The notes under the pieces were generated by a model that saw only the letters and a program-made list of their open reading frames with translations, had not been told where the DNA came from and did not search any database. Made by a program: the position numbers and the translations under genes. 64,000 nucleotides of DNA from Dillenia suffruticosa (taxonomy: Eukaryota; Streptophyta; Magnoliopsida; Dilleniales; Dilleniaceae), in the NCBI GenBank assembly GCA_033439265.1, contig JAVTVX010000009.1, positions 6,041,109-6,105,108 of the forward strand, written 5' to 3'. The first letter of the stretch is position 1; each line of letters begins with the position of its first letter. Of this stretch, positions 37,824 to 49,600 are shown piece by piece.

Positions 37824-39033
37824 CACTATCAGCAAATATGGAATCAGCGACGAAAAATTACCGACGGACTTACTGTCGGATAGAATACCATGAGATTTGC
37901 GACGGATTAACGACTGAAATTAGTAACATAAATTTTTCCGTAGCTAATCCATTGGTAAAGCCTAAACCCAAAAAAAAATAAAAAAAGTAAAAAAAATTTA
38001 AACCTGTCAGTGACGGATTACCAATGGAATTTTTAGTGACGAAAAATTTTCATCACTAAAGTGTCGCTGATTTGTTGAAGGAAAAAAATAAAAAAATAAA
38101 TATATTTATATCTATTAGCGTCAAATTACCGACGGATTAGGACGGAAATTTACTGACGGAAATTTTAGCGACGGATTACTGACGGATTTGCGATAGTTTT
38201 TTAATTATTTTTTTTAATTTTTTAATTATTTTTTAATTTTTCTAATTTTTTAATTTTTTAATTAATTCTTTTTAATTTTTTATTTTATTTTGTAGAAGAA
38301 AAATATTATTTTATTTTTTAAAATTTTTTATTTTTTATTATTTTATTATTTTATTTAATTTTTTAATTTTTTTTAATTTTTTAAAATTTAAAATTTTATT
38401 TAATAATGCTTTTTATTTTTATTTTTATTTTATTTAGCTGAAAAATAATATTATTTTATTTTTTCAAAATTTTTATTATTTATTTTAAGCTAAAATAAAA
38501 TTTATTTTATTATTTTATAATAAATTATAATTTTATATTATTTTTTTATTATTAAAAATATGAGATAAAGTAAATAAAAAAAAAATATGATTAGATAAGT
38601 AAGTTGGTTTGGTCGTTGGGTTACTCACATCACTCTTCTTGTGCATGGGTTCGATTCTGAATAGAGGCGATTTTCACTCAAATAAAAGGTAGGCAGGCGC
38701 CTGGAGTAATAGGCTTTTTTTTAATTTTATTTATTTTATTTATTTTTTCTTGAACTCAGGCATTAGCGACAGAACTGGATTCATCGCTGATTTATTTTTT
38801 TTTCTATTTCAGCGACGAATTTTTTTCCGTCGCTAATATTAGTGACGGATTTTTTTTGTCGTTAATCCGTCGCTAATATTAGTGACGGAAAAAAAATCCG
38901 TTGTTGATATTTAGCGTGGTCGATTTTACCGACAGATTTAGCGACGGAAAAAATCCGTCTCTGAAACCTTTCAGCGACGGATTTTTTTCAGAGACGGATT
39001 TTTCCGTCGCTGATAGCATATTTTCTAGTAGTG
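37824..39033. mobile_element. Non-autonomous CACTA (En/Spm) transposon
   Basis: Begins CACTATCAGCAAATATG and ends CATATTTTCTAGTAGTG, the inverted form of CACTACTAGAAAATATG. It is flanked by a 3-bp target duplication AAT (37821-37823 and 39034-39036), the expected size for CACTA elements. Both subterminal regions are packed with direct and inverted copies of GCGACGGA/TCCGTCGC, the usual transposase-binding architecture. It is 1,210 bp with no transposase ORF; the middle is very AT-rich and holds a tRNA-like segment. It would depend on a transposase made elsewhere. Confidence 0.92.
38598..38700 (+). other. tRNA-like (SINE-like) segment inside CACTA
   Basis: AGTTGGTTTGGTCGTTGGG looks like a pol III A-box/D-arm, followed about 30 bp later by GGGTTCGATTC, close to the B-box consensus GGTTCGANTC. 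A T run follows near 38714. It does not fold as a complete tRNA, so a SINE-like or tRNA-derived remnant is the better reading. Confidence 0.4.
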
Positions 39034-39036
39034 AAT

Positions 39037-39770
39037 GCTTTATGATTTTTAAGATTTTGGTTTTAAATTTTGTAAAAGGAAATTAGAAATTGTTTGTGAG
39101 AGTATATTCAATATCTTTGGTTTTTTTTTTTAATAAAATTGTAATAAATTTACTTTAAGAGATATAGTTGTGAATCAAATCGTATATTCTTTTCCATAAA
39201 ACAAGTCCTAGCGGTCTCTTTTTATGTGAATCTCAACTTTATTGCAGAGTTATTAACAGCTTGTTCATGTAGTATAAATGGATTCATGTCATGCTACCTA
39301 AATGCATACAAATTTTTGGTTTTACACATCATTAATGCATAAATAATAAGTATTTCGGACTGTATATAAGACTCAAAAGAATTTTGAAACTGTAGAAAAA
39401 TAGTAAAGCTCGTACCACACTAGTTTGAGGCCGGAGGACAACCCACTGCAATTCATCGAGGCTACGGCTTGTGTTGGCATGGGGTTGGCTGGTCCATTTG
39501 ACATCTCTAGCTCAAGCGGAGTAAAAATTATGAGTTAGGTTGAATGAAAACCAAAATATGTACAAAATGATATGAAAAACCAGTATTTTATAAGAATAAA
39601 TAAAACAAAAATATAAGTAAATATGTAAATATAATGATTACATATTTGGTTCTTGATTACATATTTACAAGAAAAATCAATAACAAGTTAGAGAAAATCA
39701 TTCATTATAATGAAATTAAAAAAATTCGCTAATGAATTAGAAAAATAAAAATTTCAACTAAATGATTGTC
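39037..39770. other. Spacer with a possible hAT terminus
   Basis: No gene seen. GTCCATTTGACATCTCTAG near 39494-39512 matches the inverted form of TAGAGATGTCAAA, a terminus common in plant hAT elements. Its partner was not found. Confidence 0.35.
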
Positions 39771-39799
39771 TTGAATTCAATAAATAAGCTAAACAATAT

Positions 39800-40700
39800 A
39801 GTGGAGTATTATTTTTTACCTAACAAGCATCAAGAAAGCGATGAATCACATGATAGAAAGAAGAGAACTCCTGTGTTGACTTGTGCTCGTATTGATAAAT
39901 AATTATCTTCATTTTCTCAATCATAAAATTCCACATATCAGAAATTAAATAAAAAATATGATTTCTTAGTATCATAAACTCTAATAATATGCTAATTGAG
40001 TACAGTAAATGTAATGATATAATCAACTTTTTTTTCCACTAACCTTTGTATATCACCAACTCATAAACATATTTTGCTTTATCTTGATCATCATCTCAAT
40101 ATTATGCCCATTGGTCACTCGTTACCATAATTTCAAATAGAAGTCTTATAAGTTTAAATCTTTTAAAAATCATAGTAATTGAAGCAAAACGAATATCTGT
40201 GATTGAAAAGTGTATTTCTTAATTTATTATAATGATTAGCAGCAAATCTAAAGGTATTTACATAATAATATGGACTTTTAGTAAAATTAATTGACAAACC
40301 CTCCGTATAAAACATTTTACCAATCTTAGTAAAGTTTTAACAATAAGCGAATCAACTCTTCTTTTTTTTGAAAACTCCAAAACTCTTAGTTTAGTTAAAT
40401 GTAATAAAGGATTTAAATTACTAGGTGTATAGAGCAAAACACTCGTTTAGATTGTGAGATAGAAATTTATAAATATATTTTTTACAATTTCATCTTCAAA
40501 TTTTTTCATATCTGAAATATTTTCAATTGTCAATTTCTTGTAAACACTGTTCTCTTTTCCTTTAAATTTTAGAAGAAGAGCCCTTAGTCTCACATATGCC
40601 CCTTGTTTTTTCTTCATTGCAAAAATTACATAATTGTCACCAATTACTCTCGTCATCTCATATTTTTCAGTTTTAGTCACATATTTCCACAAAAGACTAT
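39800..40700 (-). pseudogene. hAT-like transposase relic
   Basis: Minus-strand frames hold pieces that resemble plant hAT transposases in the right order: a BED-finger-like start at 40447-40692 (MWKYVTKTEKYEMTR, though the zinc ligands are not preserved), a FEIMVTSDQWA piece near 40100-40150, and an IEKMKIIIYQYEHKS piece at 39820-40026. The frame is interrupted by several stops between them. The identification is weak and rests on motif resemblance only. Confidence 0.35.
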
Positions 40701-41529
40701 TATTGGAACTAGAAAATTAAAATTTGAAAATATCATGAAATAAATTATAATCTCATAGAAAAACTAAAAATAAGATATCAAGATGTAAAAATTTAAATTG
40801 TTGAAAGAATAAAGGCAAAGATTGTTCATAGTAGCATTAAAATTTTCGTCTAAAAAATTCAAGACTATCAAAGAAAAACATAGATGGTGAGTTTTGAGTT
40901 AATCTAATTATCTAAGGTGGTGTGCCATATTTTTGAACCTAAATCTAATAAGAAGCAATTAAAAAACTAAATAAATAATAAATTAAACCTAAATAAACAC
41001 CTTGAAATAATTCCTAACCCAATTATAAAATAAGAAAATTAAAACCTAGATTGCTAACCCTAAATTCAATTTAAAATACTAAATTAGTACCCTTAAATAC
41101 TAATTAAAACCTAAATTAATATATATATAAGTTACTTTTATCTTATTTTCCCTTTCTAAAGATGAAATTAAAGTTCTAATTATTAAATAAAATTATCAAA
41201 ACTAAAATTAAAACACAAAACTATACTGAAAATTGACATTAAAGAGTGAAAACATGTATACAAAACTAGAATAAAAATTCAAACCAAACACACCATTGAA
41301 TAAAAAAACAAAAGCAAAAAGGGAATTTCAATTCGAACATTTTGATTCGATATTGGCATGTGATGAAATCGAAGGAAGAAGGACTCCCAATTAGCAACAA
41401 TGGAATCGGACAATGGTGGTTGACGGAATTGAAGAAGACAAATGGAGGGTTGCAAATGGTGGGAGAAGGCAAATTTGGTTGCGAAGGGTGATACTGCGAC
41501 AGTCAAAGCAAAGACTAATGGAATTGATT
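40701..41529. other. AT-rich DNA, no supported gene
   Basis: Minus-strand frames of 68-75 codons near 41.3-41.5 kb have no recognisable domain. Confidence 0.55.
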
Positions 41530-41534
41530 AGATG

Positions 41535-42849
41535 CGTTAAGAATATTGTCATTCCTAAATTAAAGAAGATTTGTTGAAGAAGTTTTGAATATTTTCAAAA
41601 TTGAAGAAAATTTGAGAATATTGACTTTTCAATATTTTCATATTGTAATTATTCTATTTATTCTTACCAATTTTGTAAATATTCTATTTATTCTTACCTT
41701 TTATGTTTTAGGTTTTTTTCCTGTAAATAAGTTTTTTGTATAAGTTATTGAATATACAATACAACAACACAATATACAATTTATGAATTATTATTTTTCA
41801 ATCTTCTCTCTTTATTCTCTCTGTTCTTTCTACTTTATTTTCCTTTTTCTAGCATGGTATCAGAGCATTAGGTTTTGATCCGATATTTTTTCTACTCTTC
41901 TCATCAATTAAACATTTTTTGCCTAGTTATAGAAAAATTAGATATTTCTCAACCTATTTCTATTATCCAAAATCATTCTGCTATTAGTTCAAGATAATAT
42001 CTTACGATTTGCTATTTTTTTGCTATTATTTTCTCTTCTACTTAGTCTACTTTATTCCCTCTATATTATTCTGCTATTGAGGATTCTGCTATTATATCAT
42101 TTTCTACTCAATCTGTTTTTTTCCCTCTACTTTATTTGCTTCATCTCTGTTTTCTCTCAGTCTGCTGCTGAAGATTTTGCTATTACTTCCTTTTCTATTC
42201 AGTCTGTTTTGTTTCCTCTGCTTTATCTCTGTTTTTTTTTTGGCTTTATTTTGCTTTACAATATCTCTTGGTATCTTTAAACCCTTTTACAACAAGTTCT
42301 TTCTTCTGATAATTACAACTTTACCGCATTCTCTACCGCATCAGTGATGTGCTTATTCTGATACTAATTAGTCTAGTGATCTTACTAATTGACGGTCTAC
42401 TATTGACTATTGTACGCGATTCTTTAATTTTCTGGCAAAAGACTTCTCTGTGATCTTGACTCATATTCCTGGGCGTCATGATCACATGTTATACAAACTC
42501 AAGATAACTTCTTTACTCTCATCTTGAGTTTGGGGAGATGTAAAGAATATTGACATTTCTAAATTAAAGAAAACTTGTTGAAGAAATTTTGAAGATTTCC
42601 AAATTTGAAGAAATTTTGAGAATATTGACTTTCCAATATTTCCATATTGTAATTATTTCATTTATTCTTACTAATTTTGTAAATATTCTATTTATTCTTA
42701 TCTTTTATGTTTTATGTTTTTTTTTTCTATAAATATGGTCTTTGTATAACTTATTGAATTCACAATATAATAACACAATATATAATATATGAATCATTTT
42801 CTTTCAGTCTTCTCTCTATTCTTTCTACTTTATTTTCCTTTTTCTAACG
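41535..42849 (+). mobile_element. Short non-coding LTR element (TRIM-like)
   Basis: LTRs 41535-41854 (about 320 bp) and 42539-42849 (about 311 bp) flank only about 684 bp of internal DNA. Directly after the left LTR is TGGTATCAGAGCA, the classic initiator-Met primer-binding site. A purine-rich GTTTGGGGAGA precedes the right LTR. The flanks carry a perfect 5-bp target duplication AGATG (41530-41534 and 42850-42854). No gag or pol is recognisable, so it needs proteins in trans. The size is at the large end for TRIMs. LTRs are similar by eye, suggesting moderate age. Confidence 0.9.
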
Positions 42850-42854
42850 AGATG

Positions 42855-44269
42855 AATTCCGGTGAAATAGTGGTAGTGGCAAACAGTGACAGAAGGTGAA
42901 TTCAAAGAGAATAGAAATTGAGGCGGTGGTTATTTATTCTTCTCCAAACTCTTCCAAATTCTTCGGTTCTTCTAATTGGTCTTTAGTTGGTGTTCAATTG
43001 AGGATAAAATTTTGGATTCTAACGATTGAGTATAGATTTTTGGATTCTATCGGTTTGTCGGATTCTAATGGTTTTTGTGGTGTTGTATTAATTTTCGTTT
43101 ACGAAATATTTCGAAAATGAAAAACTTTGTTTCTCTTGTGTTTTTGTGCATCAAATGTTACGAGGTTGAACAGTTTATTGTGAAAAAAGGTTAATAATTC
43201 TATTTCACTTTGACGTGAAAACATAAATACCAGTAGCTTTATTGTTTTTATGTTATTAAAATTTATTATCTTCTTTTTTTTTTTCTCTATAAATTGGAAA
43301 AAAGGAAGTCAGGATGAATAAATGAAAATTTTTACAACTAGGTCTTTAGAATGATGAGCAAATATTGAAGCATTCACTCAAAAAAAAAAAAAAAAAGGGA
43401 TCAAGGCCCCATCGCATGCCGACACATATCACATTATTTGCTCCTTTTTTTTAATAAATAATACATGAAATTAGTGAAGACGTATAAACTGGAATACTAG
43501 TTTGATTTTGATATTTGTAGGGGCATTTGGTTTTAAAGGACACATAATCTATTTTGTTTTTATTATGAATATAACATAAACACTTTTTACATTCGAATAT
43601 TTATTTTTTCATAATAAATGAAGATTTTTCAATAAATTTTTTTTTTGTTATTTCAGTATTTTCCAAAGTTAAAAGTATATACAAAAGAAAATCAATAAAC
43701 ACAAACACATCCACATGCCAAGGCAGCAAAATAGGACAACATTTCCATGACACAACCAAAAGACCCAAGCATCGTCTTCATTTGGATAAAAATACAAATG
43801 ACATGACGAAGGCAAAGAGGATCCTAGACAGAAATGCAAACTCCCCCTTTTGAAAATAATCATTAATAACCATAAAAAGGAGGGGAAAAATGAGGAAAAG
43901 AAAATCATTTGGGAAAGGCTAGAAATTAAGAATCATCAATTCCTACGTATAATAATTCATATCAAATCAAGCCAATTGGTGCCACGCATTGTATACTTCC
44001 CTTAATCTGCTAAGTATTATTTCGTAACATAAATGAGAAATATTCTGTCATGCTTTTGATCATTTTCCTAGAATTTTCCCTCTCCCAAAACCTGTTTTGC
44101 ATCTTCCATTTTCAATACGGATAAACACCATAAAACAACCATGTTGCCATCTGCTTGCCTTTTAGAGTCATTTTGTCTCCCAAGTACGTCTCCTTGAACC
44201 TCTTCTCTTACTTGCCAATTTTGCTGAACCCCCATCCCCTCAAACGTCACAACAATTCTCTCCTCTCCC
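42855..44269. other. Intergenic and upstream region of the UGT gene
   Basis: No gene seen. Poly-A and poly-T runs lie near 43378-43397 and 43440-43450. The last few hundred bases are presumably UGT promoter. Confidence 0.5.
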
Positions 44270-44277
44270 ATAAAAGC
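44270..44277 (+). promoter_or_regulatory. Possible TATA box of the UGT gene
   Basis: CATAAAAG lies about 75 bp upstream of the start codon and just before the (CT)n leader. Confidence 0.4.
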
Positions 44278-44293
44278 ATCTGAGTCCATTTGG

Positions 44294-44296
<3 letters not shown>

Positions 44297-44336
<40 letters not shown>
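44297..44336 (+). repeat. (CT)20 tract in the UGT leader
   Basis: An uninterrupted CT run ending 14 bp before the UGT start codon. CT tracts are frequent in plant 5' leaders; the length here is likely variable between individuals. Confidence 0.9.
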
Positions 44337-44340
<4 letters not shown>

Positions 44341-44350
44341 TCCCTCCCAT

Positions 44351-45778
44351 ATGTCGAACCGTGAACATTACCTGATCTTCCCTTTTCCATCGCAAGGTCA
44401 CATGATACCCCTCCTCGACCTAGCTTGCACGCTCGAAGCTCGCGGGGTCTCCATAACCATCCTTGTCACCCCCAAGAATCTCTCTCTTCTCTCTGACCTT
44501 CCTTCAAGTATCCAAGTTTTAGTTTTGCCATTTCCTCACCACCCCTCAGTACCTGTTGGCGTTGAGAATATGAAAGATGCTCCTCCAGGTGTCATCAAAT
44601 CATTCATGCAAGCTATGGGTGGTCTCTACGATCCTATTGTGCAGTGGTTTCGCGGTCACCCTTCGCCGCCTTGCGTGGTGGTTTCCGATATGTTCCTCGG
44701 CTGGACCCACCATTTGGCATGCCACCTCGGCATTCCACGTGTCGTTTTCTCGCCTTCCGGTGCATTTGCGCTGTCTACAATGTATGCCTTGTGGAAGGAT
44801 ATGCCCAAGATGGAGAGAGGGGATCAAAACGACTTCCTTTTGATTGAGGGAATACCCAATTCCCCGAAATACCCCTGGTCGCAGATTTCACCACTTTTTA
44901 CGAGCTTTGTTGAGGGAGACCCTGCTTCGGAATGTGTAAAAGATGGATTTAGGGCTAACATGGCCAGTTGGGGACTTGTCGTGAACTCGTTTATGGATTT
45001 GGAGCAGGTTTACTTGGATTGTTTGAAAAGGGAGCTTGGACATAATAGGGTTTGGGCTGTTGGGCCTTTACTTCCGGTCCATGATGACAAGTCTGATCCA
45101 ACTCAAAGAGGTGGGCCCATTGCGGTCTCGGCAAGCAAGGTGCTATCTTGGTTGGACACGCGCCAAGATCAAAAGGTGGTGTATGTGTCCTTTGGGAGTC
45201 AAGCTGTGTTGACCAACCGTCAAATGGAGGCTTTGGCTTTGGGATTGGAGCAAAGTGGTGCCCAATTTGTGTGGGCCGTCAAGGAGCCCACCCAGAGAGA
45301 CGGGAAAGGTCAAGGAGAGTACGGAAAGATGCCACCTGGGTTTGAGGACCGTGTGGGTGGGAGAGGCCTGGTAATAAAAGGGTGGGCTCCACAAGTATCG
45401 ATTCTGAATCATCGTGCTGTGAGCGCCTTCTTAACTCATTGCGGTTGGAATTCAACTCTAGAAGGACTGGTTGCCGGTGTACAAATGCTTGCATGGCCAA
45501 TGGGCGCTGACCAATTCGTGAATGCCACATTGCTGGTGGACGAATTAAAGGTGGGGATTACGGTTTGTGAAGGTTCTCAAACTGTCCCTGACCCGACCCA
45601 AATAGCTCGAGCAGTGGCGGATTCAGTGGAGGATCGGGAAGAGAGAGTGAGAGCATTGCAATTGCGCACTGCGGCTTTGAAGGCTGTCAAGGAAGGTGGG
45701 AGCTCGTTTAGAGATTTGAATGAATTTATGAGAGAAATACACAAAAAAGATTTAGAATTTAAAAAATGTAAATCCTAA
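44351..45778 (+). CDS. UDP-glycosyltransferase, UGT89 (group B)-like
   Basis: A family 1 plant glycosyltransferase expected to move a sugar, probably glucose, from UDP-sugar to a small acceptor such as a flavonoid or phenolic in the cytosol. It is 475 residues in one uninterrupted exon, a normal length for the family. FPFPSQGHMIPLLD holds the catalytic-type His17, and VVVSDMFLGW holds the partner Asp113. The PSPG box spans residues 345-388, from WAPQVSILNHRAVSAF through LTHCGWNST to WPMGADQ; the final Gln388 is usual for UDP-glucose users. The GVEN, HPSPP, VVNSF and RVWAVGPL words and the whole frame match my memory of Arabidopsis UGT89B1, and the lack of an intron fits group B. The exact acceptor cannot be told from sequence. 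No neighbouring pathway gene is visible. The ATG follows a (CT)20 leader. Confidence 0.95.
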   Translation: MSNREHYLIFPFPSQGHMIPLLDLACTLEARGVSITILVTPKNLSLLSDLPSSIQVLVLPFPHHPSVPVGVENMKDAPPGVIKSFMQAMGGLYDPIVQWFRGHPSPPCVVVSDMFLGWTHHLACHLGIPRVVFSPSGAFALSTMYALWKDMPKMERGDQNDFLLIEGIPNSPKYPWSQISPLFTSFVEGDPASECVKDGFRANMASWGLVVNSFMDLEQVYLDCLKRELGHNRVWAVGPLLPVHDDKSDPTQRGGPIAVSASKVLSWLDTRQDQKVVYVSFGSQAVLTNRQMEALALGLEQSGAQFVWAVKEPTQRDGKGQGEYGKMPPGFEDRVGGRGLVIKGWAPQVSILNHRAVSAFLTHCGWNSTLEGLVAGVQMLAWPMGADQFVNATLLVDELKVGITVCEGSQTVPDPTQIARAVADSVEDREERVRALQLRTAALKAVKEGGSSFRDLNEFMREIHKKDLEFKKCKS

Positions 45779-46129
45779 TGAATGCGGGACAGCATTGGTG
45801 GTCCAACAAAATAGACAATAGATTGTTGAAGGGTTTCAGTGAAATGCCTGGTTGTCAATAATTGGTATTACCATCAATTCTAATGCATTTGGCCTGAATA
45901 AATTGTTCTCAAATGGATTATTGATGCATTGATAAATTGTTAGAGAACAGCAGGCACAAGTAGAGAATACTCAAAAAATACCCTCTTTTCGGAGGGCTTG
46001 GCCATTTAACCATAGATAAGGCTAAAACGAGTTGACCTCGACCACTCGACTAAGTGAATCTCTCACTGCCCAACAACGCACTCCATCCTTCGTCTCCGCA
46101 CAACCGAGTATTTTATTGATAGATGCAAC
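45779..46129. other. UGT 3' flank
   Basis: Presumed 3' untranslated and spacer sequence. The left limit of the old copia relic may lie in here (a TGTTAGAGAACAG start near 45938 is possible). Confidence 0.4.
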
Positions 46130-46621
46130 AGTAAAAACATCATTGGTTGAGATACTATACTTCAAGTATTGCGAGAGTCGTAGACGAACATATACCAATG
46201 AAAATATCCTGAATAATTTTTTCATTAAATCTGAAGGATTATGGAAACCGTTAACATATTATTCATGAATCAAATACGAAGGATTATGAAAACCGTTGAA
46301 ATATTTCTAGTGAAAATATCCTAAATAATATGCCAATCAAATCTGAAGGATTATGGAAACCGTAGACATATTGCTTGATTGACATATCTCTCAATTTCCT
46401 TTTTTTACTCATTATTAATTCTTTCCTTAGAGTTAGTTTCCTATTTTTTTTTTCCTGTTCCTTATTTATTTTGCTTCTGCTGTCATATTTTGACTTGTAA
46501 TTTTCTATGAATTAGTATACAATTTTTGATTCACTAAATTTTACATAGTATCAGACTATGTTGCCTCTAAAGGATGAGATTTGCTCCAAATGGATGTAAA
46601 TAATACTTTTCTTAATGGTGA

Positions 46622-49600
46622 TTGATACGAATTAAATGAGTACAATATTTATGATTGATTTTATTTTATTTTTGAATAAATATTATATTAATACTTATAT
46701 TTTGTGATATTTTATATGATATGATTGATGGAGGAGATTTATTAAGAAAATTGAAAAAAATGAGTTAAATTGGAGCAATTATGCATAGTATGAAAAATTG
46801 AATAGTAATATTCTTTCATTAGCACATAGACACGTTGATTATAAAAGGTAATACAAGGTTTTGAAAATTTACTGTAGTAAAATTTTCTTTCTCAATGGCA
46901 CATTCAAGAGAGAATTAGGATGAAATTGGAGATATTGAAAATTTAAAAAATTTTTATTCTATTCTTAATATTTAGAAAAATGAATTTTTGAAAATGTAAA
47001 TTTCTTAAAATATAATCTTTTAGGTAGTTTATTTTTTACTTTTTTTTTATTTATTTAGTAATTATCTAGGGTTAAGAGTCGGCTGCCTATATATATTTCT
47101 CTTTATTTTCTTGACTTTTGGGCACTTTTGGAGAAGAGGCAGCCCAAGGGGGACAGCAGTCCCCATGTCCAAAAGCAGCCAGCAGCCAGCAGCCAGCAGC
47201 CAGCTACATCCACGACACATATTCTTCTTTTATTCCGTCCCTTGTTCCTTTCAATTTTTCAGCAGTAATAAATCTTTTTTTTTGTGAATTTTTCTTTTCA
47301 TGTTTTATTTCTAACTAAATATTTATTGAAATCTTGATTTTAAATGATTGTGAGATCTATTAGGACGTATTAATTTATTATATTATATGTATTTATTTAA
47401 TTCCTGTAGTTCATATATCATGATTTTCTAAAATTTATTAAATAGTGACAAATATTTAATAGTTTTACAATAATCTACAATCAATTAAAACGGTAAATCC
47501 ATAATTGTTTGCTAGTTTTAATTTAGTGGTGAATGATCTTAGTGTCATAGAGTTGAATAATCTAATTTCAGCAATCCCGTTGTGTGTTTGCCACTTAAAT
47601 TTGAGTCTCTTTTGATTTTAATGCTATTGAAACTTTAAATTCTAAGATCTTTTCTAGCGTTGTCTTTTGATTAGGGAAATAGTTAAAAAGTTTATTTTAA
47701 TTATAGATGAAGTAACGAGAGATTTGTCGTTCGGCGTTTGTTAAGCAACTATAATCAATTTATCTATGGTTATTGAAAGTTTTAAATAAATTAATAATCA
47801 ATCACATGAAATCAATGTGGAAATAATTCATTTGGTTAGGATTTTTTTTCATTGATATTTTCTTTATTTAATTGGTATTATTTAATTTTCTTAATTTAGT
47901 TAATTTCATTGTTAGTTTTATATAATTTCTCAAACCTCCCACATTTTTATTTTCCTTAAAAGAGATAAATCCGCCGTTTCCTATAGATACGACCCTACTC
48001 GCATTATACTCATATTGTTTAAAATAAGAAAAATTTATTTTTGGTTGGATTGACACCCATCAAATTTTGGCGCTGTTGCCGGGAAATGGTGTTAAGTGAT
48101 TTATTTTTTTTAAGTTTTCTTTTCTCCTTGTTTCAAGACTAACCATTTGCAGGGAATTTGCTAGAAATTGTCGAGGATATAGAAGAGAATGATTTTAACC
48201 ACAAAGATATGACCACCCAAAAGAATTTAAGAAAATTATTATTCTTAGATTTTAATGAAAATGCTTTTTGCAGTGATTTTCTTAATGTGACAGTAGATGT
48301 ACAATAGTTTGGGTGATAACACGATACTTCAAAAAGTATCAATGAGATAAGTATTTCTCCCCTTAAACACAAGTTAGATTTTCTAACTTCTATAGTGGAA
48401 AAATTGGTTATAAAACAAGTACAACAAGTTAGTGCATGCCGAATTTGCTCGAGTATGGGTCATCCAACCAACATGTGTCCTATCCTTCAAAATAAGTTTA
48501 ACGAACAATTGAATGTTGTAGGTGGATTTTTAGGGTAGTCTCGAAGAAAATACGATCCTTATTCAAACACCTACAACAAAGGTTGGGGAGATTATTCGAA
48601 TCTAAGTTATAAGACTAGACCTCAAGGATTCCTACAACAATCTTCTGAAAGACCACCTATTCAACCACAGCAATCTCTTCAAGATCGAGTATCAGACCTT
48701 GAAAATCTTGTAAAGAGTTTTATGCAGGAAACAAGAACAAGTATTCAAAGTCTTGGTACTCTAATGTCACAATTGGCGATAACAATAAATAAGATCGAAG
48801 CTAATCAAGAAAATTTGTCATCTCAAGTTGAGGTTCATCCAAGGGAGAATGAAAGTACTATACTATTCAAAAGTGAAAAAGAAGTACAAAATTCTTTATC
48901 AAAAAAAGTACACAAAGAAGAGAAAAATATAAGGGAAACAACGTCTCTTGATGCTACATCAAGAAAGGTAAGTGAGGTACCAAATGATTCAAATTTGAAA
49001 CTAACTGTTCTTCCTTTTTTTTCTTGTAGGTTGGCAAATTCTAAGAAACAAGATGATGAGAAGGAGATGCACTTCACTATACATGATACTTTTGTGCAAA
49101 ATGAATTGAGTTTTGAGTTTAAGGAGAATTTCACAAATAATTTTGCACAATGGAGCATGTTTTTCCGATATAAACTCCTATACCGAAAGCAATTCATGGA
49201 AGACAAAAAAATCCTTTATTTTAATTCAAGATTGAAATTCATGCCAGGCAAGTTCAAGTCAAATTGGACTGGATTGATGTTGGAGCGATGTTGAAGCGAA
49301 GAGATCATGTCGAACCAAAGAAACTAAACAAATGCGCTTATAGGGAGGCAACCAAATATTTTCTTTTATGATTTATTTATTTATTTATTATTTATTTATT
49401 TTCATTTATATTAGTTTGATTTATATTTTATTTTGATTTACTTTTGAGTAAAAAAAAAAAAAGAAGAGGACTCTTATTTCACGCCTTAACAAAACTTTAT
49501 TTCTGCCCACAACATCACATGGCCAGACATACTCCTTGATTAGGGCATGCCCATGCCCTAAACCAAGTTCATCTCTGAAAAAAAGGGGGTTTCACGGATA

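Noticed and set aside
38598-38700. A true tRNA gene in the CACTA element
   Set aside because: A and B boxes are tRNA-like, but the acceptor and anticodon stems do not pair convincingly.
42020-42280. 86-codon Leu/Phe-rich ORF inside the TRIM-like element
   Set aside because: Hydrophobic runs reflect T-rich DNA; no transmembrane-protein family recognised and the frame is not expected in a TRIM.
44577-45530. Several ORFs overlapping the UGT gene in other frames
   Set aside because: Shadows of the GC-richer UGT coding sequence; only the 475-codon frame has family motifs.
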